Assembly: GCA_024362935.1 (NCBI GenBank)
Contig: JANCRA010000010.1
Coordinates: forward strand, 5,386,501 to 5,450,500
Length of the DNA stretch: 64,000 nucleotides
Direction: 5' to 3'
DNA from: Setophaga petechia
Taxonomy: Eukaryota > Chordata > Aves > Passeriformes > Parulidae
The first letter of the stretch is position 1; each line of letters begins with the position of its first letter. Position numbers and translations under genes: made by a program. The notes beneath the pieces are model-generated. The model saw nothing but the letters and a program-made list of their open reading frames with translations, ran no database searches and was not told where the DNA came from. Shown one piece after another: positions 1 through 12,390 of the stretch.

Positions 1-269
1 CCCTATAGGTTTGCTGCCCTAAACCCTTCCTCCTAAGACGTGTTATGAAAACCTCTGGAAGCCTCGAGTCTGGGTCTTGGGTATCTTGGGATGTTGGGCT
101 CGGGGAGGCTGTTATCAAATAAAGCAACCCCAGTTCCACCCTGAGAATCATGCTGCTGTTCCTTTGTTCCCTGCTGGGCCATCTCTGGTAGCTGGGATCT
201 GCAGAGCTTGCCAGGGGGTCTGTTGTTCCCCTGTTGTCACCAAGCCAGGTCACCTTAACCTGAGCACAC

Positions 270-1058
270 TGTGACAGCTGTTATAAATGAGAAGCTTGAC
301 TAGGCTAATATTCAAGCAGCAATCAATTTATTAATTAATACAGTAAACTATGAGCAATACAGTGCTGGGTACAGTGGGGGAAGTTTTCTCTCCAACTGCA
401 CACCAATAGTTGAGGCTTACAGGTATTTATAGGGGTACTCATCAGCTTTCTCAGCAGTTTCTATTCCAAATTTCTATGTCACAGTTCTATACACTGCTGT
501 GATTTAGTTTTACTCACAGTGTATCCCAAAAGGAGTATCCCCAGATGGTGGGGGTCTGGGTTCCGAAAGAAGGAAGAAGTATCCCATCTGGGGAGGTCCA
601 GCTCTCCAGATGTGGGTCCAACTTTTAATTGCAAGGACTATAAATCTCATAACAGTGATGTCCAGCTTCCCTTGGTCAAAACTATTAATCCTTGAGTTGA
701 TGTTCATCTTCCTTTCTCAAGCTGCTTTTCACTGTTTTGTCAAGGCGTGAGATAACTATGTTTCCTTTTTATATATTCTAAAGCTATAGTTTTAAAGATC
801 CTTACTACAAGAAATGTTCTAATATTATACTTTAAAAGGTTATTATTGCAAAACTCTTCAAGGTTTAGCTACAAGCAGAAAGTTCCTGTCAAAAAGCAAC
901 ATCCTTAAAGCTTTAATTCAAATGCTCCTAAATCAACTTAAGATTTAAAAAGGTTAATTGCAAACAAAGGATAGGTTCAAAGGCCTTCTTCCATGCTTTA
1001 CTTTCCTCACTTATTATTAGAATTCATCTTTATCACTGTCCCATGGTCGGTTTCCACA
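270..1058 (-). mobile_element. Putative solo LTR of an avian endogenous retrovirus
   Basis: Read on the minus strand the block starts TGTGG and ends GTCACA, giving TGTG...CACA ends. It carries a TATA-like CTATAAATA (plus 424-432) followed about 95 bp downstream by AATAAA (plus 327-332), the U3-R order expected of an LTR. I find no retroviral coding sequence beside it and no matching target duplication at these borders, so the exact ends are uncertain. The family is not identified. Confidence 0.45.
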
Positions 1059-3579
1059 CTTATCACAATCACAAATTCAAAATCACACGTTGCCTGTATG
1101 TACCTGACACAAAACACAGCTTGGTATTTCACACAGCTCTCCTTTTTTCCCCATTAACAGCAGAGATTAGGAAGAAGTTTAAAAAAAAAAAAAAAGTAAA
1201 AAGAGAAACCAAGAAGGGCAGTTGGGCACAAAAATCCACTGACAGCCTGCAGGAGCCTGACACCTCAGTTTTATTTGTTATTCTTAAAATCTACTCCTGC
1301 TGCCAAGGCAGCAGAGTTGATGTGCTCTGTTTACAGCAGGAGAAGCCAGAGCCCAGGACAACTGCAGCCCTGCCAGGCCTGGAGGTGAAGGCACTGCTTT
1401 GTTCCAGGGGCATTCCCATGCCCGAATCCTCAGTGGAGGAACAAAATCACCAATGGCAACAGCTGAATAAACACAAAGCACATTTCAATGGGCAGCTGAA
1501 GTGCCAGGGGAGACAGACATTAACCACCCTCACACTCATCTCGGGACACTTTTGTGTCCACATTTGACAGTTCTTCCCTTGAATGTTGTTTGGTTTGTTA
1601 TAACTCAGAAGCTTAAAATAACAGTGCCCAGTGTAGTTATTAAACCCCAAGCCAGCCCTCTAACAATTGCTTAATTTATTTCCCACTGTTATGTCCCTGG
1701 ACTTTTATCTTCGATCAGAACAAAAGAATTCCAGCCTCCAGCCCATGTTAGACAGAGAGAGATTTTGAAAGGATATAAGGACAACTATTATTTGTTGGGA
1801 GGTTATTTGTGAAGAACAGGAAGTTCAGGGAAGATGGAAAGAAGTCAAATTGCTTTCCAAGAATAAGAAGAAAAGCTTTTTAAAACCAGTATATTTTGCC
1901 GCTTTATCTTTGCTTCTCTCCCAAGACAAAAGATTTTGCATTGTGACTTTATCACAATTGGTTTTGTATCTAGAAAATTAAATGTCATTGTTCTCTAAAA
2001 TGATAAAGCTGCAAAATCAAAACTAAAAAAAAACAAACAAACAACAAACAAAACTAAAGTATTTGTCAATTCAACTGCAAGATAGATGAAATGCTACCTG
2101 CCAGCATCAGTTGGCAGGTTCTGCCAGGCTTCCAAACCAGCATGGCATGCTTGAAAGAGTCCTGTGCAGATTCATCACAGCAGAGAGGTTTAGCAGGACC
2201 TGAGCAAATTCAGAGATCATCATTTCAGAAGTCAGATACAGGAAACAATTCCTTCAAAGCTGTCTGCTATGGTTTCCATTATCTACCAGAAGAAAAAAAG
2301 TAAAACAGACCTTTAAAACAGACTATCAAACCGATAGTAGAGTTTTCAAGAATGAGTAATTTTCTCTATTTTTTGGGACTTCAGCAGATCCCACCATTGA
2401 AGGGAGCCTAGGAGCACAAATACAGAACAGGCAATTCCACCCTGTCAGAAGAGGAGCTGCTCTTTCCACTCTCTGTGGTCATACAATTTGTCTTTTCCAG
2501 ATTGGGAGTTTGGAAATTTGTTGTTAAATTACACTTCTAACAAATTTAGGAGCTTTAGATACTGTTTCAATACAAGTTATTTTTATTATTTTACTCCTTT
2601 ATTTTTATCTGCTTTACTATATAAAAATTATTGTCCTTAAAATTAAGTTTAAAGCACTACTGCAATATAAAAGAAACTTTTTTCAAAAAGTACTTTATCC
2701 CCCAGAATTCAAATAAGGTTATATAAACAGACATGCATTTGTTACCATACAGAATCTAAGAAGCCTTTTGTCTTGGTTATTGTCTAATTTTTGGGGGGTT
2801 TTTTTGGTGCAAAATGCTGACACATTTGGTAGGTGCCAACAGGTTGAGTAATCCAACTCTTTTCACTACCCACCATTCCCTTCACACCATGAAGACTGGT
2901 TTTTGTCAAAACAAATGAGGCTATTCACCATATGACTACACACTTTCCCCCACTAACTCCAACAGCTGTAACCTGAAAACAAAAAAAAAAGTTAACTGCC
3001 AACTTAACCCCAAAACTTTTTATTAATTTAGAATTTAAAACAGTGACTGCACCACTTGTTTTTATGCTTTTATCTCCCTCATCTTTTTGTCAGTACTAAA
3101 CACATACAATGCATGCTTAGAACCTGATATGTTCCCAGCTAAATCAAAGAACGTGGCAGCATCCAAGCATCAACATTTACCTGCACTGAGACATAAATGG
3201 ATCATCATTTATCAGTCACTTTGCTTATGCAAAGTAGGTATTGAAGAGGAATGTTGGCAGAAGGTGTCTAGGAGATAAAAATCTATGTGGATCTAAGGCA
3301 GAAAACATGCTTTTAACCTAAAAAAAAAAAAAAAAATCAAACCTCACAGCTGCCTTTGGGAAATGACAGCATGTCAAATTCAAGTTTGCTTTCACTTAGA
3401 TCATCTCTCTTGGAAAGGCTGTGGTTGTTGGGGGCTTTTTTCTTCAAATTGAAGCTTTTTCCAAAACTGGGCTAGGAAAAAACTGGGACTGCACATGTGC
3501 ATCTTTGACTAGAAATTCCTAGAGGAAACAACTTATGTGAGAAGCCTGTGAAGAAGATGTTGAAATCTTCCCTTCATGA

Positions 3580-3990
3580 TATGCCCTTTCCCCCCACTGT
3601 AACTGCACTTCATTTACCTGTATTAACAGCACAGAGGAGAGCCAAGATAAGAGAAGGAATTTAAAAAGCTGCTGTTGTTGTCATAAAGCAAACGTCCCAT
3701 ACCTTCTCGGTGATTTCTCATGAGCAGCTCTTCACATCACTGACTCCTTCTTCTTTGCAGCAGCACAGCCAACAAACTCCAACTCTTTTCACAGACGACT
3801 GTTCCTGGTCCTTGCAGCAACCATCAAATCTCAGATCCCACCAATCCACTCTTTTATGCCACTGTTCTTATTGGCTGCAGGTGTAGCTTCTTAACATCAG
3901 GCTTGCTCCTAATCTTTAGTAATTGGTACAGCTGCAACTCCTTAAGGGTAAGATTACTTTCTATACAACCTTATAGTGTATCCCCCTACA
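3580..3990 (-). promoter_or_regulatory. Promoter-like block, possibly LTR-derived
   Basis: On the minus strand a CCAAT box (plus 3870-3874) lies about 11 bp upstream of an ATAAAAG TATA-like box (plus 3851-3858). Downstream is a moderately GC-rich leader ending in a possible splice donor (AAG|GTATGG, near plus 3700). This resembles the promoter half of avian LTRs, but no terminal repeats or target duplication could be defined. Confidence 0.3.
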
Positions 3991-4610
3991 AGCTGTGATG
4001 GTTTCTGTGCCATTACTTCAAGTGCCACATGCAAACCCAAGGTAACAGCCCTCTACTAGACACAGGGGAACTAAAATACGATCTTGCACACTGGATGTCA
4101 GGTAGGAGTGAACATACTTGTGAAAACTACTGTAGAACAGGTACTGCATCATGAGTGGCAAAAATTCCTTCCTGGGGAAGATTCCAGCAGGGAGAAGGTT
4201 GCATACACTTGAATTAGGTTTTCAGGCACTGTGCAGTTTGTTGGCATCTGACCCAAGCTCCCACACACATACACTTTGGAATATCTAAGCAGGGGAATGA
4301 GTGCTCTGGCTTGCTAAAGAACTCAGTGTTCAGTGGCTTGCAGTGGGGGGTGTTCTTAGGGTGCACTCAGAAATAAACCAAAATTAGGCCCATTATGGCT
4401 TTGGGGGTTAGTGTTTCTTGGGGTTTGTTTTGTTCTTTTGGAGGTGGATTTTTAAAGATGTGTAGAGAAATTCTAGTGGCAAGCACTTTACATTATTAGA
4501 CCACACTAGCTGTCTTACCACTGAGCACAATGAAAAATGCATTATTTTTATCTGGAATTATTGGTGATTCAAGATGTGACACTGCAAATATCATAGCCTT
4601 ACAAAAACAA

Positions 4611-4650
4611 TGTGGGTTTTTTTTCACATTCAGGTGAAAAAAAACCCACA
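4611..4650. repeat. Perfect 17-bp inverted repeat with 6-nt loop
   Basis: The left arm at 4611-4627 (TGTGGG, eight T, CAC) is exactly complementary to 4634-4650 (GTG, eight A, CCCACA), separated by ATTCAG. The stem has no mismatch. It could be a relic of a small inverted-repeat element or an RNA hairpin if transcribed. Confidence 0.9.
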
Positions 4651-7600
4651 AATATTCTATTCATAGAAATGAATGATAAGTTCGACATTTTCACACTTGT
4701 TTTTAAAAAATCAAAGGGGCAAAGGACTAACTTTCAATTGATACTCCCCAATCTTAAACAGAAAAAAGTTACCAAAGGACAAATGTAACACTGACCATTT
4801 AACAAAATAAAGGTTCCACCTTTCTTCAGATAAGCACTGGAAACACCACACATAATCAATCTCTCAGTGAGCCTGTTCTTTGGAAAGGAGACTCCTCATT
4901 CCCCAAGGGTGCTATGGCCTGTTGTGTGCCCACAGGTCAGTGTCCTCATCTGCCTCCCAGCCTGGCAGCTGAGCAACAGGGCTTCTGGCTTTGGGTAAGG
5001 CAATGTTTGAAATACAGATGCAAACAAGTCTGTAGGATATGAAACACCATAAAGCTAAATTCAGCAACTTGTCAGACACAGCAGGTCGAGTTACTGAGCA
5101 GCACAAAGGATTCTGAGTTTAAGAACCTGGCTTGAAAGAGACATCACGTGTGTCTTACCTGGAACTCAGCTGCTGGTACAGGACATTGGACTCTGTCATC
5201 AAAGCAGACCCTGCCTGCCAGGGCACTGTCAAATGAACTTGAGAGTTGGGCTGGAGATGGAAGGAGGGGTGAACAATTAACCATTTGCTTAGCAAATGAT
5301 AATTGAATTTAAACAATTTTTTTGCCTTTTCCTCTGTTCCAAAACACAAAGTAATAGAGAGGAGATTCAGAGATCCCTTTCTTCCATTGTGGTATTATCC
5401 AGCTGTTTTAGATACCTGGAAGGTGGAGCCAGAGTTCAGGTCCTCAGTTTTTGTGAATTACATTCACTGCTCAACCTCTTTCCAATTCCCTGGAGTGCCA
5501 GGCTGCCTGGCAGGATCCTCACTCCAACCCAGCATCCTCACTGACACCGGCATTAACCACTTCTGATTGTGCAGCCACAGCTCAGCACCATTTGATGCAG
5601 CTCTCCAGCTCTCCTGTCCCCCTCTACTCCAGCGTCATTAATCAAAAGGGATGTTGGCAAACTGCAGTAAATGCCAATGAAATTTCTTCAGTGTCTCCTA
5701 AGTCCTCTTGAAATCCGTGTACATGGAAATTCAGACGTTTCACTGAGCTGCACTGCAGAGCTGACGCTGCAGCATAGCTTTCCAGAAAGGCAAAGGAAAA
5801 CAAAATACAGAACCTTCTCCTGGCATATACAGGTCACAACTAAATGATTGAACAGAAAATGTTTGGTTTAACCAAGTTCTACTGCACAAACCAGACCAAA
5901 AGCTTCGGGACATCACTTTATGTGGGGGGGGGGCGGGGGGGAGAGCATATTAAAAATAAAAGCAGAGGAAGTGCCACTAATGCTTCCAGTGCACCGAGCA
6001 TCTCTGCAGTTGGCCAGGAGAGCTGCTGCTGCACAAGCTCTGCCTGCTCCTGCCCACAGAGTAAGCCCTGCTCCCTGTTAGAGCAGGCTGAAGCACAGCA
6101 TGGCAAGCTGTCCCCAGCTGCTATCCCTGATGGCCATCCCCGCTCAAGCTAACAACAGGTTTGCCCAAGATCCTAAAAATCCCTCAAATTGAGCTATGCG
6201 TGGGCAGAAAATTGTAGTCCACAAACGTTTCATGCTAAGCCCAGCAAACTTGTCTTCTGTAACTTCTGGTTTCCAAAGCAACAGAACATGGTTCAAATCC
6301 CTGCTGGGGTATTGTCTGATAAAAATCCCTTTCAAGTGCGTCATCACTGTAAGAAGGAAAGCAGGGAAACAAAGGTGAAGCAATTTCAAAAGGTACTAAA
6401 CTGAAGGCAGAAAGTAAATTAAACCTTCTCAAAGAAAACAAGCCTTGGTTTTACAACTAAAATACATTTACAGGGGATTATTTTCAATCTTTAAATAAGA
6501 AAAAGTTTTCCCTTTTGCGGGACCCGTGTATTAAAATCAACAGAGACAAAACTGTACCTGAGTGTCTAAAAGTCTCACCTGTCCCAGGAGTAACTCTTTG
6601 TATTGGAAATCAAAAGTGTGCTATAGCCTAGAGAAAAGTGCTGCAAAAATACCTGCTGCTTTAAGGTATGAAATGGAAAAGTTAACATCCTACCTCTTCA
6701 GCTCCTACTCTAATGCAAAGCATTGTTGAATTTGGAGCAAACCTCAGAAACTTAATAAAATTAACAACTTCAATGTCCTGACAACTGATATGCTGGAGCA
6801 AGCCCTGAAGGGCCCATGGGATTCAGTAATACACTTTGATCATAAAACGGGGTAGTAAAGTGAATGATCCTAAATAGCAGGCCAAGCTACTGAGAAAATT
6901 CCCAATGTATAATTAAAAAGACTTTATTAATAAGGATGTTGCATTAATTCAGGTCCATCAATAAAACTATTCTAACAGCTTTAGGTATCATCTTCAAAAC
7001 CAGCATGTGGAAATGTTCAGCAGAAAGTCAGACTTAAATAGCCAGCACTAGAACGCGATTTATTTGTGGGGAATAGGAAAATTCTTCTGCAATTACAAAA
7101 AGTAACTGGCCAAGATGTCACAAGTCCTTCATCACAGGAGTCACACATGGAAATTACAGGATGTGCTTTTTGGGGGAATTGCAACCATACACGAGAGGTA
7201 TATAATAAATAAGAGCATGTACAAACGGGTTGCCAATAAAACTGAATTCTGTAGTTCTGGTTTGAAGAGTATTCTCACTCCTCAGTTACATCACAAAGTT
7301 TTATTCCTATGCAAAGGCATAGTAAAATGGCTATAGCACCCAGGCTAGGGCCACATTTGATTGCTTCAAGTTTTAGAAGCCTCTTGGGAAGCCGGGACAA
7401 TTGCTCAGTTTGTAAACCCACTCCAAACTCTGTGTTTCTATTTGGGTACTGTTGTACTCAGTCCAGCTGGATTAAAGCTAAGCAGAGAAATGCCTTCTGA
7501 ACATAGCAAAGCCATAGCCTCAGGCTCCCTGGACCCGTAGGGAGCATGTCCTCACTCCCTAGCTGAACAAGCTATTTTTAGATTACACAAAATGGATGTC

Positions 7601-7899
7601 AACAGACCTGCTGTAATCAAACACTGCTTAAAAACAGCACCTGTCTTCAGCAAAGAGATGGCTTGTGATGGCTCCCACAGTTCCTAAAATGCTGTGCTGC
7701 CCTAGTCAGTTTTCAAAGGTTCTTCATGCATCAAGCTCTCTGGGAGGTGCACATGGCAGAGTGACATCAAGTAAAGAAAGAGAAGAAAACACTGTTACAT
7801 AACAGAGAGCTGGCTTTTGAGTCTGGAAGCAGCTGATCTCTCCTTTGGCATCTTTATATTGTCACCATCTTTCACACCCTCCTGCTAAGACTCCAAGGT

Positions 7900-8045
7900 C
7901 TGGAAGCACACGGTGCCAGCATGACACACAGCACAGTGCAACACTCAGCACAGTGGCACTGTGGCACACACCACCAGTGTGACACTCTGTGCAGCACTAG
8001 TGTCACACACAAAACACTGCCAGTGTGACATGGCTGGGACACAGA
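7900..8045. repeat. Degenerate CACAGTG-rich low-complexity tract at the array edge
   Basis: About 145 bp are dominated by permutations of CACA, CAGTG and GTGACAC. The tract ends some 75 bp before the first array unit and is absent at the other unit borders. Confidence 0.6.
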
Positions 8046-8152
8046 GCAGGGCGGGGGTCTCTGTGTGCAGCTGACACATGCCAGCTGAGGTGCAGAAAAT
8101 CACAGCAGAAAATCACGACCTAACAGAGTTTGCTGATATTGATCCCTGTTAC

Positions 8153-8490
8153 ACTTTTGAAAGGATTTTGAAAGTAATGTCGTTTGGCAAGTTCTTCAAG
8201 GAACAAACATGACTCACTTCTAATCAGTAAAAGGTTTATTGGTTTGCTTGCACTTCCTATAGGGTATCCTTATGCTTCCTTTGGCGTTCCAGAAAATAAT
8301 GACAATCTAACAAATTCTTCAGAGAAGTTCCTGAATCCACTATTCGGAGAAGTCTCTACATTCACTATCCTTACATACAGTTAAGTAGCTGCTGCTGTAA
8401 CATACAAAGATGTAGTGGTTTAGCTGACTGGACAACACAACATGATATTATACACACCGGTACACTAAAAAAGTTCTCTTCCCTGTTCAT
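8153..8490. repeat. 3'-flank block, first copy, unit 1
   Basis: About 340 bp resemble 16816-17132 of the same unit, sharing the order TTCAAGGAACAAA, TTATTGGTTTGCTT, CATTCCAGAAAAT and TGTAACATAC. On the minus strand it holds AATAAA (plus 8235-8240), so it may be the poly(A) end of the NOL8-like transcript. The remainder, 8491-9660, shows no gene I can support. Confidence 0.7.
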
Positions 8491-9674
8491 TACAAATTTA
8501 AAGCCCTTCTTGAGGTCCTGAATTAATTTTGCATGCACAATCATACCTGCAATCCCTCCCCATGCTCAGCTTTCACCTAGACTTACCGGGGAACAGATGT
8601 TACTCACCTCAAGCAATAATCTACGTCTGTCTTCCTAACCCTCTTTTTCTTCACTGAGCTCTACTAATCTACAAAATAACTGTGGACCCTCTGCACAAAA
8701 GAAACGTCCAATTAATAGGCTTAAACACTTGTGATTGTGCTGCTGCTTCTAACAATCATGACCAACACAGCACTAAAGTCAGAAATCAATTCTTCTCATC
8801 CTTCCTGTTCTCCTGCCCCCCACCACACCTTGGCTCCAGCAGAACTGTTCCCTCCTGCAGCCTGGTGTGCTAAGAACAATCAAAGGCAGCAGCAGTTTTC
8901 CTCAACATGCTGCAGTCTGGATTGCAGTGCAATTGCAGCTGTTTCATTGGCACAGCAACACCAGCACCCCACATCTTCCCCCAGAACTGAGGCCTGCTGA
9001 GGCCTGAGCTCTCCATTTCAACACACCCTGTAAATCGGGCTGGCTGGAAGATTGCAGGCCGCTAACTGTGTAAACACAGCAGTGCATTTCATCAGAGTTA
9101 TCTAATCAGTCTCATGGAAGGCACATCCTTTAAGCTTGTCTTAAGGCTCTATTCTACAAAATATAACCAGCAATTGTGGTTTTGGACAATGTGTATGTTT
9201 CCCTTGGATGTTGTTTTCTTTGTTTCAAAATACAAAATTCACTGGATTCAGAAGAGAAAGTTCCAGATTCATTAGGACAAAGAACCACAGGGACATATGT
9301 GGCTGACAGGAACACTCCACATTCCTAATGGTGAACCAGAAAGAGAGGAAAAAGTTAAAGATGATTTAAATACCTGAAAGGATCCAAAATGTCTAGGTAC
9401 CCTGTCAGGTGACTAATTCTTTGATAAACTCTAAAATTCCAGAATCCTATTCGGTAATTGTCTGCAAGAAAAGAAAGCCAGAAATCTGCTTGACCTTGAT
9501 TTTGCCAGGGCTTTCTCACGGGATTCTACCACAACTTGGTCCACAAGTAAGGGTGACAAATTTTGCCTAGAAAACTTCCATAACTAGGCAGCATTTTCTA
9601 CTCCACACTGAATTCCAGGGATGGTTTCAAAGGACAAAAAATACAAAAGGGGGTGAAGAAATTCTGTCATACCT

Positions 9675-11501
9675 CTTAGACGTTCATCATCTTTAGAGAA
9701 GAAAAAACTCCAGCACTTTCTGTGTGCGGTGAAGAAAGGAACCTAGACAAGGACAAAGGGATTTGAGCATCCTAAACTGTACTATCAAATTCCATGAACA
9801 CAAGTTAAACCTGTAGTGCTTCAGAGAAGTGGTATGCATTGAAAAGCTTTATGCCCTAGGAACCGAATAGAGCTTTTTTTTTTGTTTACAAAATCCTCTT
9901 TTAAAGAGAAAACTGACTTGTCTTTGGCTTTTGGCCAAACTCAGTTTGGAGTTGGTCAAACCAAAATGACCCAGTTAATTTATTGTGCTCAGTTCTCTCT
10001 TTCCATATTCATCTTCACATCCAATGGGCTGCTGGGTGTTTTGACCCTGTGCAGCACAAACGGTTTTCCAAGATGACTTTCATTGCTCAGAGGTCTGCAA
10101 TGTCAGTTTCCCATTTCCTGAGTGCTGCTATTAATACTCCCACAGCACCCAACTGCTACAGCCAAGTAGACAACAAAGAGAAATGGAACTTGCATTTCCT
10201 GGTCCTGTTCAATTTCTGACATCTCAGGCTCATCGTCATCCTCAGAACTGCTGTCCTGGAAACGTGGATCCTCTTGCCATGTGGCTTTTCCCGCCTTTAT
10301 TGTTCCAAGGGCGTAAGGCTCTGCAATGACAGCACCAATAGAGAAAAAAAGGCAAAACCAGATTATTCCTCTAGTGGTCAGGAAAAAGTCCTCCTTTCAA
10401 GTGAAATACTTAGAGTGGAAAAGACAGATTTAGGAAGGACAGAATCTGCCCCTGCCAGATTTTTTAAGCTACATCTCTGCTCCAGTATTTTCCGTTTTGT
10501 TCTAGGAATCCCCTATGTATTCTTAAACATTTCTCATTGCATTCGGAAGACACTGAATACCTTGTACCTCAATAGTTCAGCACAAGTGTGGGGGGCTTGT
10601 TGCTTTGTGCTCTTGCATTGGGTTTTTCAATATTTTGGATAACTTCACGCCGTTTCTTTTGTCTCCTACAAGACTGGGACTCGATTTAATGTTGTTTCAC
10701 CTTCATTTCAGACGGCCTCATTTTATCTAAGGTTAGGGGACACCCCAGTGATCATGTGTCATTCCCTTTCCTTTTTCTAAAGGTCCAAGAGTAGAATTCA
10801 GTAACAAACAGAATGTTCATGGATCTTGGGGTCAGCTGCAGGACTTTGCTCCTCCCTCTACATTAAGGCACATTTCCTTTAAAATCTCGTTGGGTTCTAT
10901 GAAACTTGATATGACTGGAGTGTCACCTTTTTCCCTGTTTGAGGAATTCAGGGCATGAGAACAAGCTTTTTCACCACTCAGCAAAAACCCCAAGAACTCC
11001 TCAAATCATGCCTTTCAGAATTCCCGAGATGCAAGCATGAGGTACCTCTCATCAATCTACCACAGCCCTGGCAAGCAGAAATCAAATCAGAATGCTTCTG
11101 CCTAATTACTGACTTCTGCTGCTGAAAATCCCCTGGATCCTGACCTTCTTTACACCATATTGCCCTACAGAGCCTACCAGAAGCTCTTCCTTAGCAATGG
11201 CACTGTTAGAACGGTTCTGCTGTTGCCTTCGTTGATGCCCAACTCCACTGTGCCTGCAAAGAAGGAAAACTTGAAAGCACTCAGCTCCTGAGCTGCGTCG
11301 TTCTCAGGCAGAGGTCCCAAATGGTCATCTGGGGCAGAGTCCTGCTCATCCTCTTTGTCTCGGGGTATTTCCTCAGTCTGTCCTGGTTTCTTCTTTGAAG
11401 GTCCAATCAGGTCTTTCAAATCCACAGCAATATTGTAAAAGTTGTCTTCAGACACTTGAGGCAGTGTCTCCCTCTCTTCTTTCTTCTTTTTCTGGCTTTA
11501 C
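9675..11501 (-). pseudogene. NOL8: NOL8-like C-terminal exons, unit 1
   Basis: Three minus-strand exon blocks resemble the C-terminal third of nucleolar protein 8, a pre-rRNA processing factor. The first (about 11174-11501) has a Lys-rich start, then a stretch with FYNIAVDLKDLI and FKFSFF. The second (about 10200-10310) begins after a CAG acceptor and has TWQEDPRFQDSSSEDDDEPE. The third (about 9680-9726) has FFFSKDDERLRG and a GTATGA donor. The block order is that of the family. The N-terminal RRM and most of the protein are absent. With the obvious donor of block two, block three is out of frame and reaches a stop, so I call this a partial, broken copy. Human NOL8 exceeds 1100 residues; under 200 are represented. 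The family call rests on recalled motif similarity. Confidence 0.6.
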
Positions 11502-11902
11502 TGAAATGAGATTGTTCAATGATAGCAACACAGCACATGTCCTTTTCAGACACAGCTTCCCTAAGAGCCACCATGCTCTGAAATGCTTCCCTAAACATAT
11601 CCAAGCCCATTAAGGAGTGGTTCATTCTCGAGGATAAGCAGTGGGGAAACATCAGAGGTTGAAGTCTAAAGGCAGGAGCAAGAGTCCTTTTCAGTTAGCC
11701 ACATCCTTAAGTGACTTTTCACTGAATACACGCTTACACAGAAATCAAGAGTATTTAGCACAGACTTCTTTCCTGCCAGTAGAAACATCAAGAGCTGATA
11801 TGGTTTTCTCACAGAGCTGCACATCTCAAGGCCCCTGCACTGACCGTTCTCACCTTCACTTCCGGCCAGGAACACGTGGCCTAGAAAGAAAAGGTGACGA
11901 GG

Positions 11903-12390
11903 CTACATGCTGCTGTTGGAGGTCCCAGTTGAGGTCCGACGTCGCTGGTGGGAGCGGCTGCTCCTGCGAGATGTCCCCAGCCGTGTCCCCCTACGCCTGG
12001 GCCTCTCAGCACTCGCTGCTGTCCTCCTGCTCCTGTCCTGGCGACTCCTGGACCGCGCAGTTGGAGTCGAGGCCCGGCGCTGCTGGCGGGAGCGGCTGCG
12101 TCTGGGGGATGGCCCTGACGATGTCTCCCTTCGCCTGGGCCTCTCAGTCCTTGGCCCTGTCCCACTGTTCCTGTCACGGCGACTCCTGGACCGGACAGGT
12201 GGACTCTGGGCCCGATCTTGCTGGTGGGAGCACCTGCGTCTGGGGGATGTCCGTGCAGGTGTCTCCCTTTGCCTGGGCCTCTCAGCCCTTGGCCCTGTCC
12301 CACTGTTCCTGTCATGGCGACTCCTGGACCGGACAGGTGGACTCTGGGCCCGGCCTTGCTGGCGAGAGCGGCTTCGCCTGCGGCCGGGCC
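11903..12390 (-). repeat. 46-residue (138-bp) coding repeats of the RS tail, unit 1, about 3.4 copies
   Basis: The period runs from one SRSRQQ to the next (second copy RCSHQQ, last SRSHQR). Each repeat has the pattern RSRSRQQ-RAQSPPV-RSRSR-DRNS-TGPR-ERPRQRET with a GPSPRR-like end. Being a multiple of three, copy-number change keeps frame. Confidence 0.85.

Larger units (their letters stand above)
1..8118. other. Single-copy left flank of the tandem array
   Basis: I see no protein-coding gene here. The open frames are short, and the longest (174 codons, 1043-1567, plus) runs through an A-rich stretch and has no recognisable domain. Content I can name is a putative solo LTR (270-1058), a possible LTR or promoter (about 3580-3990), a perfect hairpin (4611-4650), a G-run (about 5923-5941) and A-rich runs near 1180, 2030 and 3320. 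The rest (1059-3579, 3991-4610, 4651-7900) is AT-rich sequence in which I recognise nothing. None of it recurs in the array. Confidence 0.7.

Noticed and set aside
1043..1567. 174-codon plus-strand ORF in the left flank
   Set aside because: It crosses an A-rich run, has no recognisable motif and begins inside the putative LTR.
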